From the IMG/VR virus record IMGVR_UViG_3300018023_000032, positions 1 to 24,588 of that record: a stretch of DNA of 24,588 bases. One strand, 5' to 3'. Shown piece by piece: positions 1 to 6,877 of the stretch (within the stretch, counting starts at the first letter, position 1; each line of letters begins with the position of its first letter). Both the position numbers and the translations under genes were made by a program. Origin of the DNA: a virus. Under the pieces are notes generated by a model that saw nothing but the letters and a program-made list of their open reading frames with translations, was not told the origin of the DNA and made no database searches.

Positions 1-15
1 ATCAATCGGCATAAT

Positions 16-54
16 AAAAAGGATCACGCAGAGGAGCGAGGGGAGAGCTGCGTG
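16..54 (-). terminator. candidate intrinsic terminator after the DUF1353 gene
   Basis: On the minus strand CACGCAG (from 54) pairs perfectly with CTGCGTG (ending at 25): a 7-bp stem with a 16-nt unpaired loop. ATCC and a run of five T (20-16) follow. It lies 18 bases after the stop of the DUF1353 gene and could end the structural transcript. The loop is long and the T tract is short and set 4 nt from the stem, so this is a moderate call. An ATG at 12-10 (reading Met-Pro-Ile-Asp) might start a further gene that the window edge cuts off; it has no ribosome binding site and I do not call it. Confidence 0.42.
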
Positions 55-71
55 GCCTTGGAGAGATTCGA

Positions 72-596
72 TTAACCGTATTTAATGTTCGGCTCTCTGA
101 TTTGCTTTGCCCATTGCGGCCAGCGGATAATATCGCCGTTCATTTCGCAGAAGCCGTCGCTCTTTTTTTGCTTCGCATTGTTGCGCCAAGCGATACCGCC
201 GAAGTATTTAACTGCCAGATATATTACTCTGGCGGTAAGTTTCGGAGTGCCGGACATAATCATCAGCCGATAGAAAATCAGGTCCGCCCGCGCCTTCGGA
301 ATTTCAGTGAATTGCATCCAGTAGAGAAAATCGTGAACAACAGCCGCGAAACCATATTTGCCCCATCGGTCGAGTATCCACCAGAAAATCCGGGGGATTG
401 AAGTAAGGTCGGTTATGAATCCCCGCTTGACCACGATTGTCAGGCCATCGAGTCGGGCGATAAAATCTCTGGCAACGACAAAGTTTTTGCCGTCGCCCAA
501 TGGCGCAAGCATCAATTCTGTATCAAAAGGGCTAATTATTGTTGTTATGTTTCCGGCGGAGTATCGCTTGTCTGCCCTGTCCCTGTTGCATCCCAC
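72..596 (-). CDS. DUF1353 family phage protein
   Basis: The protein matches the DUF1353 pattern: a hydrophobic strand, then GFITDLTSIPR, a GKYGFAAVVHDFLYW block with a conserved His-Asp pair, and ARADLIFYRLM. DUF1353 proteins occur widely in tailed phages near tail or lysis genes and have no settled biochemical role. The start is uncertain. The first ATG (596) lies 52 bases inside the preceding 68-codon gene, has no ribosome binding site, and gives an Arg-rich first 16 residues that look like an out-of-frame reading of that gene. The family-like sequence begins near residue 20 (ISPFDTELML), and the next ATG is at 512. It is the last gene before the possible terminator. Family assignment is confident; function is unknown. 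Confidence 0.8.
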   Translation of the reverse strand: MGCNRDRADKRYSAGNITTIISPFDTELMLAPLGDGKNFVVARDFIARLDGLTIVVKRGFITDLTSIPRIFWWILDRWGKYGFAAVVHDFLYWMQFTEIPKARADLIFYRLMIMSGTPKLTARVIYLAVKYFGGIAWRNNAKQKKSDGFCEMNGDIIRWPQWAKQIREPNIKYG

Positions 597-751
597 GCCG
601 CTATTGCTTCGTTCATCGCTTCATTTGCCGCATCGACGGCCGCTTGCTCTTCTGGCGTCAATGGCACATCTGATACCGGCTGATTCTTCTGAAGCATTTG
701 GATAATCGTTGCCGCCGCCTGTGCCATTGCTACCCATTCCGCTATTTCCAT
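545..751 (-). CDS. hypothetical small Ala-rich phage protein (68 aa)
   Basis: I do not recognise a family. The start is well supported by TAGGAG eight bases before the ATG. The N-terminal 20 residues form an amphipathic helix (EIAEWVAMAQAAATIIQML). The rest is acidic and Ala-rich (LTPEEQAAVDAANEAMNEAI), with a probably disordered Thr/Ser/Pro tail. There is no signal peptide and no convincing transmembrane span. It is in the run of small genes after the fibres and overlaps the nominal start of the DUF1353 gene. A helical accessory or assembly protein is possible, but the sequence gives no direct evidence. Confidence 0.6.
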   Translation of the reverse strand: MEIAEWVAMAQAAATIIQMLQKNQPVSDVPLTPEEQAAVDAANEAMNEAIAAWDATGTGQTSDTPPET

Positions 752-792
752 TGCTATTTCTCCTATTTTTTATTTACGGTTTGAAAGTTTAG

Positions 793-1041
793 TTACATTC
801 CCTTTGGCCTCACATCGAGGCCTTTTTCTTCGAGGATTGCAATCACATCATCGACGTGCAAGCAATCACATATACAAGCGCCATTGACACTTGTATGAAT
901 GGGGGCAATCTGCCCATTGCAATAATCATTTCCGGGCGTTGCGTTGTGCAAAATACCAAGTGCTTCTATTTTCTTGGCACTTGGATTTAACATAATTACC
1001 GTATCGCCATTTTTTGCTTCACGTCCGTTTCGATAGTGCAT
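793..1041 (-). CDS. hypothetical phage protein (82 aa)
   Basis: The start has a clear ribosome binding site (AAGGAG, 7-nt spacing). The protein opens with MHYRNGREAKNGDTVIM and has an ATPGNDYCNGQIAP stretch and CICDC near residues 56-60. Short proteins with a GREAKNGD opening and a TPGNDYCNG motif occur as uncharacterised ORFs in phage genomes, which is my reason for accepting it as real. The opening looks like a small beta-barrel or SH3-like fold, but that is a guess. The four cysteines could bind metal. Function unknown. Confidence 0.65.
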   Translation of the reverse strand: MHYRNGREAKNGDTVIMLNPSAKKIEALGILHNATPGNDYCNGQIAPIHTSVNGACICDCLHVDDVIAILEEKGLDVRPKGM

Positions 1042-1065
1042 AAGATTTCTCCTTATTGTTCTTCT

Positions 1066-1188
1066 TTACCAGCTAATCAGTAGCGTCCCTATGTATAATC
1101 GCCGGTGAAGCAATCGCACAAACGACTGATTCCAATACGGCAAAACCCACAGGGGATACCAATAAAAATGTATGCTTTTATTTCCCAT
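1066..1188 (-). CDS. possible aromatic-rich micro-protein (40 aa)
   Basis: This ORF of 40 codons fills most of the 158-base gap between the lipoprotein gene and the 82-aa gene. It reads MGNKSIHFYWYPLWVLPYW, then NQSFVRLLHRRLYIGTLLIS and a final W. It is very rich in Trp and Tyr with a basic centre and a GTLLISW ending, like a small membrane-associated peptide. Its stop is 25 bases before the next gene's ATG, whose AAGGAG lies between. Against it: no convincing ribosome binding site before its own ATG, and the length could arise by chance. The lack of any other content in the gap is the main support. Confidence 0.4.
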   Translation of the reverse strand: MGNKSIHFYWYPLWVLPYWNQSFVRLLHRRLYIGTLLISW

Positions 1189-1199
1189 TTTTTACGATG

Positions 1200-1532
1200 C
1201 TATTTTGTGGCCTTGCCCTTTGACATCACCGCGAGTTCCGCTATCGCCTCGAGCGCGTTGTCGAGTCCGGGGTCAGGGCCAACAGGATTCTTGAGCCAGG
1301 CCGCTTCGGCGTTCAAGCACTTTTGCCCCGCGTGGATTATTATATTCGCATCAGCAATCTCCGCCGGCGTCAATGTCGACTTCAGGATTGTCGTAACCTT
1401 GACGGCCCCGGCGAAGGTGTAGTCGGTCGATTGCAGCAACTGCGCTTTCTGCGATAAGGTCTGATTGCCGCAGCCCCCTATCGACATCAGCATCGCCGAC
1501 AAAAACAGAATTGATAAAATGGTTCGCTTCAT
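1200..1532 (-). CDS. small phage-encoded lipoprotein (o-spanin-like candidate)
   Basis: The 110-aa product begins MKRTILSILFLSAML and reaches a lipobox-like SIGGC with the cysteine at residue 21, a standard Sec/signal-peptidase-II arrangement. The start has AGGAG seven bases before the ATG. The mature part is soluble-looking, helical and Ala-rich, with one further Cys (residue 72). It sits directly after two small membrane-protein genes, the place where many phages keep a lysis cassette, so an outer-membrane spanin subunit is a reasonable idea. It lacks the proline-rich character of Rz1, and the inner-membrane partner is not certain. Lipoprotein: fairly sure. Spanin role: speculative. Confidence 0.65.
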   Translation of the reverse strand: MKRTILSILFLSAMLMSIGGCGNQTLSQKAQLLQSTDYTFAGAVKVTTILKSTLTPAEIADANIIIHAGQKCLNAEAAWLKNPVGPDPGLDNALEAIAELAVMSKGKATK

Positions 1533-1598
1533 TTTGTCTCTCCTAAAAAAGTGGAATTAAGATGTTTTATCCGGTGCGACTATTGCTGCCGGAACGTT

Positions 1599-1886
1599 TT
1601 ATTTTGGCAGATTGTTTATCGCGTCCGCTTGCGAGTCGGTCTTCTTGCTCAGGTCGGGGTTTTTCCCTGTGAGCAGCATAGTCAGGGCTACGCTTACGCC
1701 GAGCAGGACTTTTGCGATTACCAGCAACGTCCACGGCAACGCTATTGCCCGGCCACTGATAACCTCGCCGTTGGTTGCTAAGATTGCGCCGCAGACAACA
1801 AAGACGACAGCGAATACTGATGTCGCCCTGTCTTTTACGTTCTCAGGGTTCGCCAAAAGTATTGTTGATAAGATTTTCGCTAACAT
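1599..1886 (-). CDS. two-TM small membrane protein (holin candidate)
   Basis: I place the start at the ATG at 1886 (MLAKILSTILLANP), because AAAGGGG lies five bases upstream and overlaps the stop of the preceding gene. The longer reading from 1937 overlaps that gene and has no ribosome binding site. The 95-aa product has two strongly hydrophobic spans, about residues 24-41 (VFAVVFVVCGAILAT) and 51-70 (TLLVIAKVLLGVSVALTML), a short loop, and a charged C-terminal tail (GKNPDLSKKTDSQAD). Size, topology and position after the last fibre gene fit a class II-type holin. No family-specific motif is visible, so holin is only the leading candidate. Confidence 0.6.
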   Translation of the reverse strand: MLAKILSTILLANPENVKDRATSVFAVVFVVCGAILATNGEVISGRAIALPWTLLVIAKVLLGVSVALTMLLTGKNPDLSKKTDSQADAINNLPK

Positions 1887-1896
1887 ATAGTCCCCT

Positions 1897-2184
1897 TTAC
1901 TTTCGCAAGTTTTGTATTTGAGCCGTAATCGCCACAAAACCGGCTGTTACTGTTCCGTCTAATTTGGTAATAGTTTCCTTCAAATTTTCTATCTCCGCCG
2001 CGACGCCCTTTTCTTTTTCATCACAGACATTCGAGAAAACAATGTCCCTCTTTTTGGCGTGTATATCTGGGTTTGATATATGGGCAGCGACAGTCAAAAA
2101 TGACGCCACAACAAGCGACGAAACGATAAGTGATGACACGCCCGCTACCCACTCAACCACTGAAATTTCTGCCAATAGTTGCAT
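1897..2184 (-). CDS. membrane-anchored coiled-coil protein (95 aa)
   Basis: The start is the ATG at 2184 (MQLLAEISVVEWV), with AAGGA seven bases upstream; a TTG at 2190 is less likely. One transmembrane span covers about residues 14-34 (AGVSSLIVSSLVVASFLTV). A charged linker with one Cys follows, then a heptad-like C-terminal half (EIENLKETITKLDGTVTAG and ITAQIQNLRK) that should form a coiled coil. N-terminal anchor plus coiled coil is the layout of inner-membrane spanins and of some holin-associated proteins, and its neighbours are a two-TM protein and a lipoprotein. It follows the collagen-like fibre gene by 10 bases. Family unknown. Confidence 0.6.
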   Translation of the reverse strand: MQLLAEISVVEWVAGVSSLIVSSLVVASFLTVAAHISNPDIHAKKRDIVFSNVCDEKEKGVAAEIENLKETITKLDGTVTAGFVAITAQIQNLRK

Positions 2185-2194
2185 AATCAATTCC

Positions 2195-3028
2195 TTACAT
2201 AAATGCTATAACCTTTACGGTGATATTGTAGCCCGTCGAGTTTACCGCGTGCTGAATCACTCCATTGCTGTCGGTCACGCAAACTAAGTACCCGTAAGTG
2301 TTCGCGGCATTCGGATTGAGAACAGCTGCTCCCATCGAAGCACCCGCCGCGCCATTATGTGCATTGCCTGCTCCACCATATCCTTTGGGTTTAACTATAT
2401 AATATGTGCCGGAAGATGCACATAAAACTTCAAGGTAAACAAAAGCAACTTTTTTTCCGACGACGCTTGATAAATCGAGGTCCTGGAAAGTATAAACTCC
2501 AGACAAATGACCATTGAAAACAACCGTCCCGCTCCCGCTTGTTGTGGGAGTCGCGCCCGCCGGACCTGTTGCGCCTGTTGCGCCCGTTGCCCCTGTTGCG
2601 CCCGTCGGACCCTGTGGCCCTTGTGTCCCTCTGTCGCCCGTATCGCCCTTTGCCCCCGGAATGCCCGATTGCGCGAATAACTTCCAGTAGTCGGCAGCGG
2701 TTGTGGGGTCTTGGTTCAAGCTGCCCTGTAACGCGACGTATATCTGGCTGTCGCTTCCCATTGCCAACGCGCCTGTAAGATATGTTGTAGAGGGACACCA
2801 CGCGAGAATACCCAATTGCTCAAGCTGTGCGAGTAAAGCGGAAATCTGCCGCAGGTATTCGTTGAAATCTTCAGACGTGACTATCTCATTAAATCGCCAG
2901 CCCGCGAGTATCCCGGGCGCATCAAGTGCATCGTTGCAATATGTCACCCCGGCAATTGGCGGGTTAGGGATAACGGTCTCGCCGGTCCTCGCCCATATTT
3001 CGAGAAGATGAATTGTCCTGTTATCCAT
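2195..3028 (-). CDS. collagen-like tail fibre protein
   Basis: This 277-aa protein has three parts. Residues 1-120 form an attachment-type domain with a helical EDFNEYLRQISALLAQLEQL segment followed by CPSTTYLTGALAMGSDSQIY, a pattern seen at the N-terminus of phage fibre proteins encoded just after baseplate genes. Residues 122-160 are 13 uninterrupted Gly-X-Y triplets, including four GAT in a row, which predict a collagen-like triple helix. Residues 161-277 form a beta-rich C-terminal head with a Gly/Asn/Ala-rich loop (GYGGAGNAHNGAAGASMGAA), probably the trimer tip that touches the host. The ribosome binding site is AAAGGGG. It follows the DUF2612 wedge gene, the usual place for a receptor-binding fibre. 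There is no signal peptide, unlike the other two appendage genes here. Confidence 0.85.
   Translation of the reverse strand: MDNRTIHLLEIWARTGETVIPNPPIAGVTYCNDALDAPGILAGWRFNEIVTSEDFNEYLRQISALLAQLEQLGILAWCPSTTYLTGALAMGSDSQIYVALQGSLNQDPTTAADYWKLFAQSGIPGAKGDTGDRGTQGPQGPTGATGATGATGATGPAGATPTTSGSGTVVFNGHLSGVYTFQDLDLSSVVGKKVAFVYLEVLCASSGTYYIVKPKGYGGAGNAHNGAAGASMGAAVLNPNAANTYGYLVCVTDSNGVIQHAVNSTGYNITVKVIAFM
2549..2665 (-). repeat. Gly-X-Y codon repeat of the collagen-like fibre
   Basis: Thirteen 9-base Gly-X-Y units lie in tandem. The left part is four near-identical units encoding Gly-Ala-Thr (about 2567-2602). Such short near-perfect units can expand or contract by replication slippage in 9-base steps without breaking the frame, changing shaft length. 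Confidence 0.85.
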
Positions 3029-3046
3029 AAATCGTTACCCCTTTAA

Positions 3047-3781
3047 TCATAATCCCATTGTCGGCAATCCTAACGGCAAAGAATCAATGCCAGGTATATT
3101 TGTCATTTCGGCTTCTCTTACTACAATACCCCTGATTCGTAAACAGGCCGGGTATGGCATATAGTAAGCATTATTTGCCGTGACTATCGGGTGCGTCAAT
3201 GTCAGAAAGCCCGTCTGAAAGGGCGTCGGCGTCTGATAAATGATTACGTCATAAGCCATTGGCTCATTCGGCACTGGCTCAAATGATATGCCGAGGCCGA
3301 GTACCTTCAAGGCCACGTCGATGAGATATGGTATCGAGGAGGTCTTATTCGCGTTGGCGAATATCCTGCCGAGAATCAGGTCTTTATACTGCGAGTCAAT
3401 CGCTGCCTGATTTACGCTAACTCGCCCTCCCCGGACATAAGCAAGCCCGACATCGGCGCCGAGGCCATCGTGGTCCGGCTGGAAATAAACATCGTTGAAC
3501 GTAGCGGCCTCGATATTTTCCCGCGGCTGCCCCACTATGCGACCGATAGCATCGAGATTTATGGTGTCTAAATTATTGCCTGCATCGTATAAGGTTCGCC
3601 GCTGTTCCAGCTTTATTATCTCATCGAGCAGCTCTTGAATCTCGTCGATGAAGCAATAGATTACATTTTTAAGGTTTGTCGAATTCTGGAATTGAGACAA
3701 CAGCCGGCTATCCGCCAGCGCCCGCAGGTCCGTCATCTTGCTCGAAAAGTCAATTTGATATGTTTGGTCCACGCCGGCCAT
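3047..3781 (-). CDS. DUF2612 baseplate wedge / tail protein I-like
   Basis: The 244-aa product is a DUF2612-type protein. It has an N-terminal helical part (KNVIYCFIDEIQELLDEIIK), then the characteristic LYDAGNNLDTINLDAIGRIVG, and a RVSVNQAAIDSQYKDLILGRI segment. These proteins take the place of P2 gpI / T4 gp53-like wedge components and sit directly after the baseplate J gene, exactly as here. It probably clamps onto the J-protein ring at the baseplate periphery and bridges to the fibre encoded next. The ATG at 3781 lies 7 bases after the stop of the J gene. No odd features. Confidence 0.85.
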   Translation of the reverse strand: MAGVDQTYQIDFSSKMTDLRALADSRLLSQFQNSTNLKNVIYCFIDEIQELLDEIIKLEQRRTLYDAGNNLDTINLDAIGRIVGQPRENIEAATFNDVYFQPDHDGLGADVGLAYVRGGRVSVNQAAIDSQYKDLILGRIFANANKTSSIPYLIDVALKVLGLGISFEPVPNEPMAYDVIIYQTPTPFQTGFLTLTHPIVTANNAYYMPYPACLRIRGIVVREAEMTNIPGIDSLPLGLPTMGL

Positions 3782-3788
3782 TATCTTA

Positions 3789-5015
3789 TTACGCCTTATT
3801 CACGGTTATATTGCCGAGGTCGAATTCAGCTACTTCATTCCAGTTGATAGCTATATCAGCCGCCGTCGCGCTTCCCCCGTGTTTGCATATCAGCAGCGAT
3901 GTTATGCTGAAGCCGGGCACGCTGTTAATCGGGGTATAAAGTTGAGACAGTATCACGCTTTGACCGGGCGGGAATCCGTCGCGGTCAAACTCGTCGGAAT
4001 CCAAAGCGGCGCCGCCCCTTGTGGAGTATGCCACTATCGCATTTTCAATAAGCTTATCAGACGCCCAATTGACCGGCAGAGTAATATCCGTCTGTGTGAT
4101 ATTCACCACAACGTCAATCAATACCGGCGTCGGGCGCCAGAATTTAACGGGGTATGTATCGCCCTGAGCGTCCGTCATAACGACGGTCGTATTGGCATTG
4201 CTATCATATCGCAACCCTGCCGGGGCCGCTGCGAAAATAGCCGCCGCGACATTTTCATCCGTGCCTCCAACGACAACGACCGCGATAGATATTGCCGGTA
4301 TGCCGTTGGTATCGGTAACAAGAGTATTATTAACATATACGCGGCAATAGGTTACGCCGACCACATTAGTCACCGCATCGAGTATCGCTTCAACCTGGCA
4401 TTTTGAGGTTAAGGCCGTCTCATTTTGCTGTCGCTCCCTAAGCTCGGCGTCGGTTTCCTCGGCAGCGCCTTGGACCAAGATTGATGTATTCGTTACGCCT
4501 GTCCAGCCGGATACAGGCGTTAGTATTGCGATAACGTCCGCTGGCTCAACAGTGGTCGGGCCTTTAGCGGTACAAGTGGCCGTCCCCGTTACCGTTCCAC
4601 CGCCTTCTACCGTCAGGTCATCATCGATTGAGAATCTTGTCAGGCCGTCAATCGTCGCTATGAGGGAGCCAGCAGGAATTATCGTAGCAGCGGTGCCGGC
4701 ACAGGTAATCGCTATGACCGCCGGATAACCGGCCCGGCGAATAATACCGTTAAGTTGGACAGTGCCCGATTGTCCCTGTCCTGAATTGTACCGCGGGTCA
4801 AATTGTAATGCCGCCGCCGCTGCCTCCTGCCATACTTCGCTGATTGCCTCCGCTATCGGCCCGCGAATGTTCGCAAGTATCGTTCCATCGTTGCTGTCAA
4901 CCTGGATACCCAGTGCGGCGAGATTAGCATCTATTCCCGCAACAATATCAGCGAGGCGCTTCGCGATAAAGCCCTGTGGAGTGTTTCCGTAGTCGGTTCC
5001 TAATATGGCAGACAT
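3789..5015 (-). CDS. baseplate J/gp47-like wedge protein
   Basis: The 408-aa product has the baseplate_J layout. It opens with TPQGFIAKRLADIVAGID, continues with a helix ending LQFDPRYNSGQGQSG, and then LNGIIRRAGYPAVIA. A central beta-rich region contains ETDAELRERQQNETAL, the typical motif for this family. The C-terminal part ends in WNEVAEFDLGNITV, where family members typically carry ...EIAVLGNITVT. It forms the wedge ring that opens on contraction and binds gp25-like protein on one side and DUF2612 on the other; all three genes are adjacent here. The start has AGGGAG eight bases upstream. Confidence 0.92.
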   Translation of the reverse strand: MSAILGTDYGNTPQGFIAKRLADIVAGIDANLAALGIQVDSNDGTILANIRGPIAEAISEVWQEAAAAALQFDPRYNSGQGQSGTVQLNGIIRRAGYPAVIAITCAGTAATIIPAGSLIATIDGLTRFSIDDDLTVEGGGTVTGTATCTAKGPTTVEPADVIAILTPVSGWTGVTNTSILVQGAAEETDAELRERQQNETALTSKCQVEAILDAVTNVVGVTYCRVYVNNTLVTDTNGIPAISIAVVVVGGTDENVAAAIFAAAPAGLRYDSNANTTVVMTDAQGDTYPVKFWRPTPVLIDVVVNITQTDITLPVNWASDKLIENAIVAYSTRGGAALDSDEFDRDGFPPGQSVILSQLYTPINSVPGFSITSLLICKHGGSATAADIAINWNEVAEFDLGNITVNKA

Positions 5016-5016
5016 T

Positions 5017-5574
5017 TTATTGGCTCCCTGAGACGGTTATCTGTTGCGGCTGCGAAGAAAAAATTGTCGTAAATGTCGCCGACATCGAAACCGTCCTTGC
5101 GCCTCTGTCGAAATTGATTGATATATCACTGATTTGGCTTACACCATAAACATTGCTCATTTCATTTCGCACGGCCAGCTTTATAGCGTTTACGCTTTTG
5201 CCGCCGAGAAGTCCAGCAAACCACGCCATACCCAGCGTCGTATTTAAGAACCATTCGCCGAGCAGCCGTTTCAGGTGAAGCTTAACACGCTGAGCCACTT
5301 CTACCGTATCGCTTACCTGCGCTATATGCCCGTCGATTATTACGAGGTCATTTATTACATTATCGAAGGCGAAATCGAGTTTACTATTTTGATTTACGGG
5401 GATAATCGAAGTCGATGAAATATCCGGCGTAAGGGCCGGGCCAGCCAATCCGTTAAGTATGCCCTGCAAGCGGGCTATTTCCGCCAGAAGTGCCGAGTTG
5501 TCACCACCGCCTCCGGTCTCCGGCATAACGCCGAACGTCGCCTGTCTTTTAATATCTTTCCCGGTCGTGGTCAT
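5017..5574 (-). CDS. gp25/gpW-like baseplate wedge protein
   Basis: Residues 70-185 match the gp25-like wedge family: VINDLVIIDGHIAQVSDTVE, then AQRVKLHLKRLLGEWFLNTT, then GMAWFAGLLGG. The LGEWFLNTTLG stretch is the usual signature of the family in phages of this kind. These proteins resemble a sheath C-terminal domain and nucleate sheath polymerisation on the baseplate. The N-terminal 70 residues are an extra, Gly-containing extension (MPETGGGGDNSALLAEIARL) with a short helix. The ATG overlaps the stop of the fibre gene (TAATG), and one base separates its own stop from the J gene start. Confidence 0.88.
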   Translation of the reverse strand: MTTTGKDIKRQATFGVMPETGGGGDNSALLAEIARLQGILNGLAGPALTPDISSTSIIPVNQNSKLDFAFDNVINDLVIIDGHIAQVSDTVEVAQRVKLHLKRLLGEWFLNTTLGMAWFAGLLGGKSVNAIKLAVRNEMSNVYGVSQISDISINFDRGARTVSMSATFTTIFSSQPQQITVSGSQ

Positions 5575-6860
5575 TATTTTACATCCATCAGTTTATATGG
5601 CGACGTTTCGCTTGAGGTTAATTCCGCGATTACGGTAGCCCGGTCATCGGCATCGAGAATTTGCACTACGCCGGGGGAGCCGGGTTTATCCTGCCACGTT
5701 CCAGCCATAACAGCCGCTTGAACCTTTAATGCCTTTGCGAGCGTCCATGTCCCGCCTGCTGTTACGCCCGTCGAATTCAATATCGCCGTTGCTATTCCGT
5801 TGGTGTCCCCGGTGATTGTTATGCCGCTGAAATTGAATGCCGCAAGAGCCAAGCCGCAGGCCGCCTGGACGCTGTTGTAATCGATACTGCTCCCGTTGTG
5901 ATTGCCGAGATAAACATTAACATCGCTAATCTGTCGCTGAATAGCTGCCTGATTCGCCAAAATGGTCGGCGTATTGTGGTCATTATTGTCGCGGGGTATC
6001 AAAGCCATTGCCGTCTGGGTTGCGGTATTTATGTCCCTTGCCTGCTGACCGTTGGCATCTATTTTGCCGTTTGTGTTTATGAAGTTGGCCTCGAAAGCCG
6101 TCCTGTTTGCCGCAACCGTTCCTATGACATTGCAGGCGTCGGTAACAGTGGAAGGATTAGCCGGTATCAGGTTCGTCTTATTCATTATCGTTGTCTGATT
6201 ACCAGCAATAACGGCATTCACATCTGATAATTTGATACTGACATTGGTATTCAGGGTAGCAACGTTGGTGTTGATTGTATTGATATTTAACCCATTATTG
6301 TCTATGGAGTTTTTCAAAGTGGTATTTACATCGGAAAGTTTCAAATTAACGTTTGAGTTTATGGTATTTATATTGAGGCCGTTGTTGTCGATAGATGATT
6401 TAAGTGTCGTCTGGTTTGCCACAATAATTGTCGGCGTAGCGGTCGGAGTAAAATTCGGCTCTGTAACCGTCAACGTCGTCGAACCATATTTCCAGTTCCA
6501 GTAAGTCGAGGAGACAACGCTTATGTCCCCCTTCCAGACGGGAACGCCATTTATATCGTTTACATCAATCCTGAGCCAGCCGAGAGTTCCAACATCGGTC
6601 GCACCAGTAAGCGGGCAGTTATAAACGCCTTGACCAAGATACGCGAGTCCGGCGGTATTTGCTTTCGCCGCTTGACTTGTTCCGCCATATTTTGTTAGCT
6701 TGACATTCGTATAGGGTATCGTCAGAGACGGCAGGTAGTTGGCGTTTGTATCAACGAAAGGCCCGATAGGGATATTAGCATCAACATTTTGCGGTATTTC
6801 TATGGCCTTTGCCGCCGTTATCATCAACAGGATTATCAGGAATATAATAAGCCGTTTCAT
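5574..6860 (-). CDS. exported coiled-coil tail fibre/appendage protein
   Basis: A Sec-type signal peptide is plain: MKRLIIFLIILLMITAAKA with an Ala-x-Ala site after residue 19. Residues 30-130 form a beta domain (IGPFVDTNANYLPSLTIPYT, later GVYNCPLTGATDVGTLGWLR) of a kind common in phage appendage proteins from environmental phages. Residues 150-330 are Asn/Thr/Ile-rich coiled coil with two tandem copies of a 29-36 residue unit (151-179 and 180-215), ending in the I(R/S)DVNVYLG pattern of fibre shafts. The C-terminal domain (QILDADDRATVIAELTSSET) also recalls fibre tips. The ribosome binding site is GAGG, 7-nt spacing. A cleavable signal peptide is unusual for a virion fibre, which assembles in the cytoplasm. 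Either the product is exported to the cell surface, or the hydrophobic stretch has another use. Appendage-type protein: likely; virion location: not shown. Confidence 0.75.
   Translation of the reverse strand: MKRLIIFLIILLMITAAKAIEIPQNVDANIPIGPFVDTNANYLPSLTIPYTNVKLTKYGGTSQAAKANTAGLAYLGQGVYNCPLTGATDVGTLGWLRIDVNDINGVPVWKGDISVVSSTYWNWKYGSTTLTVTEPNFTPTATPTIIVANQTTLKSSIDNNGLNINTINSNVNLKLSDVNTTLKNSIDNNGLNINTINTNVATLNTNVSIKLSDVNAVIAGNQTTIMNKTNLIPANPSTVTDACNVIGTVAANRTAFEANFINTNGKIDANGQQARDINTATQTAMALIPRDNNDHNTPTILANQAAIQRQISDVNVYLGNHNGSSIDYNSVQAACGLALAAFNFSGITITGDTNGIATAILNSTGVTAGGTWTLAKALKVQAAVMAGTWQDKPGSPGVVQILDADDRATVIAELTSSETSPYKLMDVK
6216..6410 (-). repeat. tandem intragenic repeat in the fibre coiled coil
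   Basis: Two adjacent units encode TTLKSSIDNNGLNINTINSN... and TTLKNSIDNNGLNINTINTN..., each ending KLSDVN. The second unit carries seven extra residues (about ATLNTNV). The DNA copies have diverged in third positions, so this is an old duplication rather than a recent slip. Confidence 0.75.
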
Positions 6861-6877
6861 TTAATCGCCTCTCGGAA

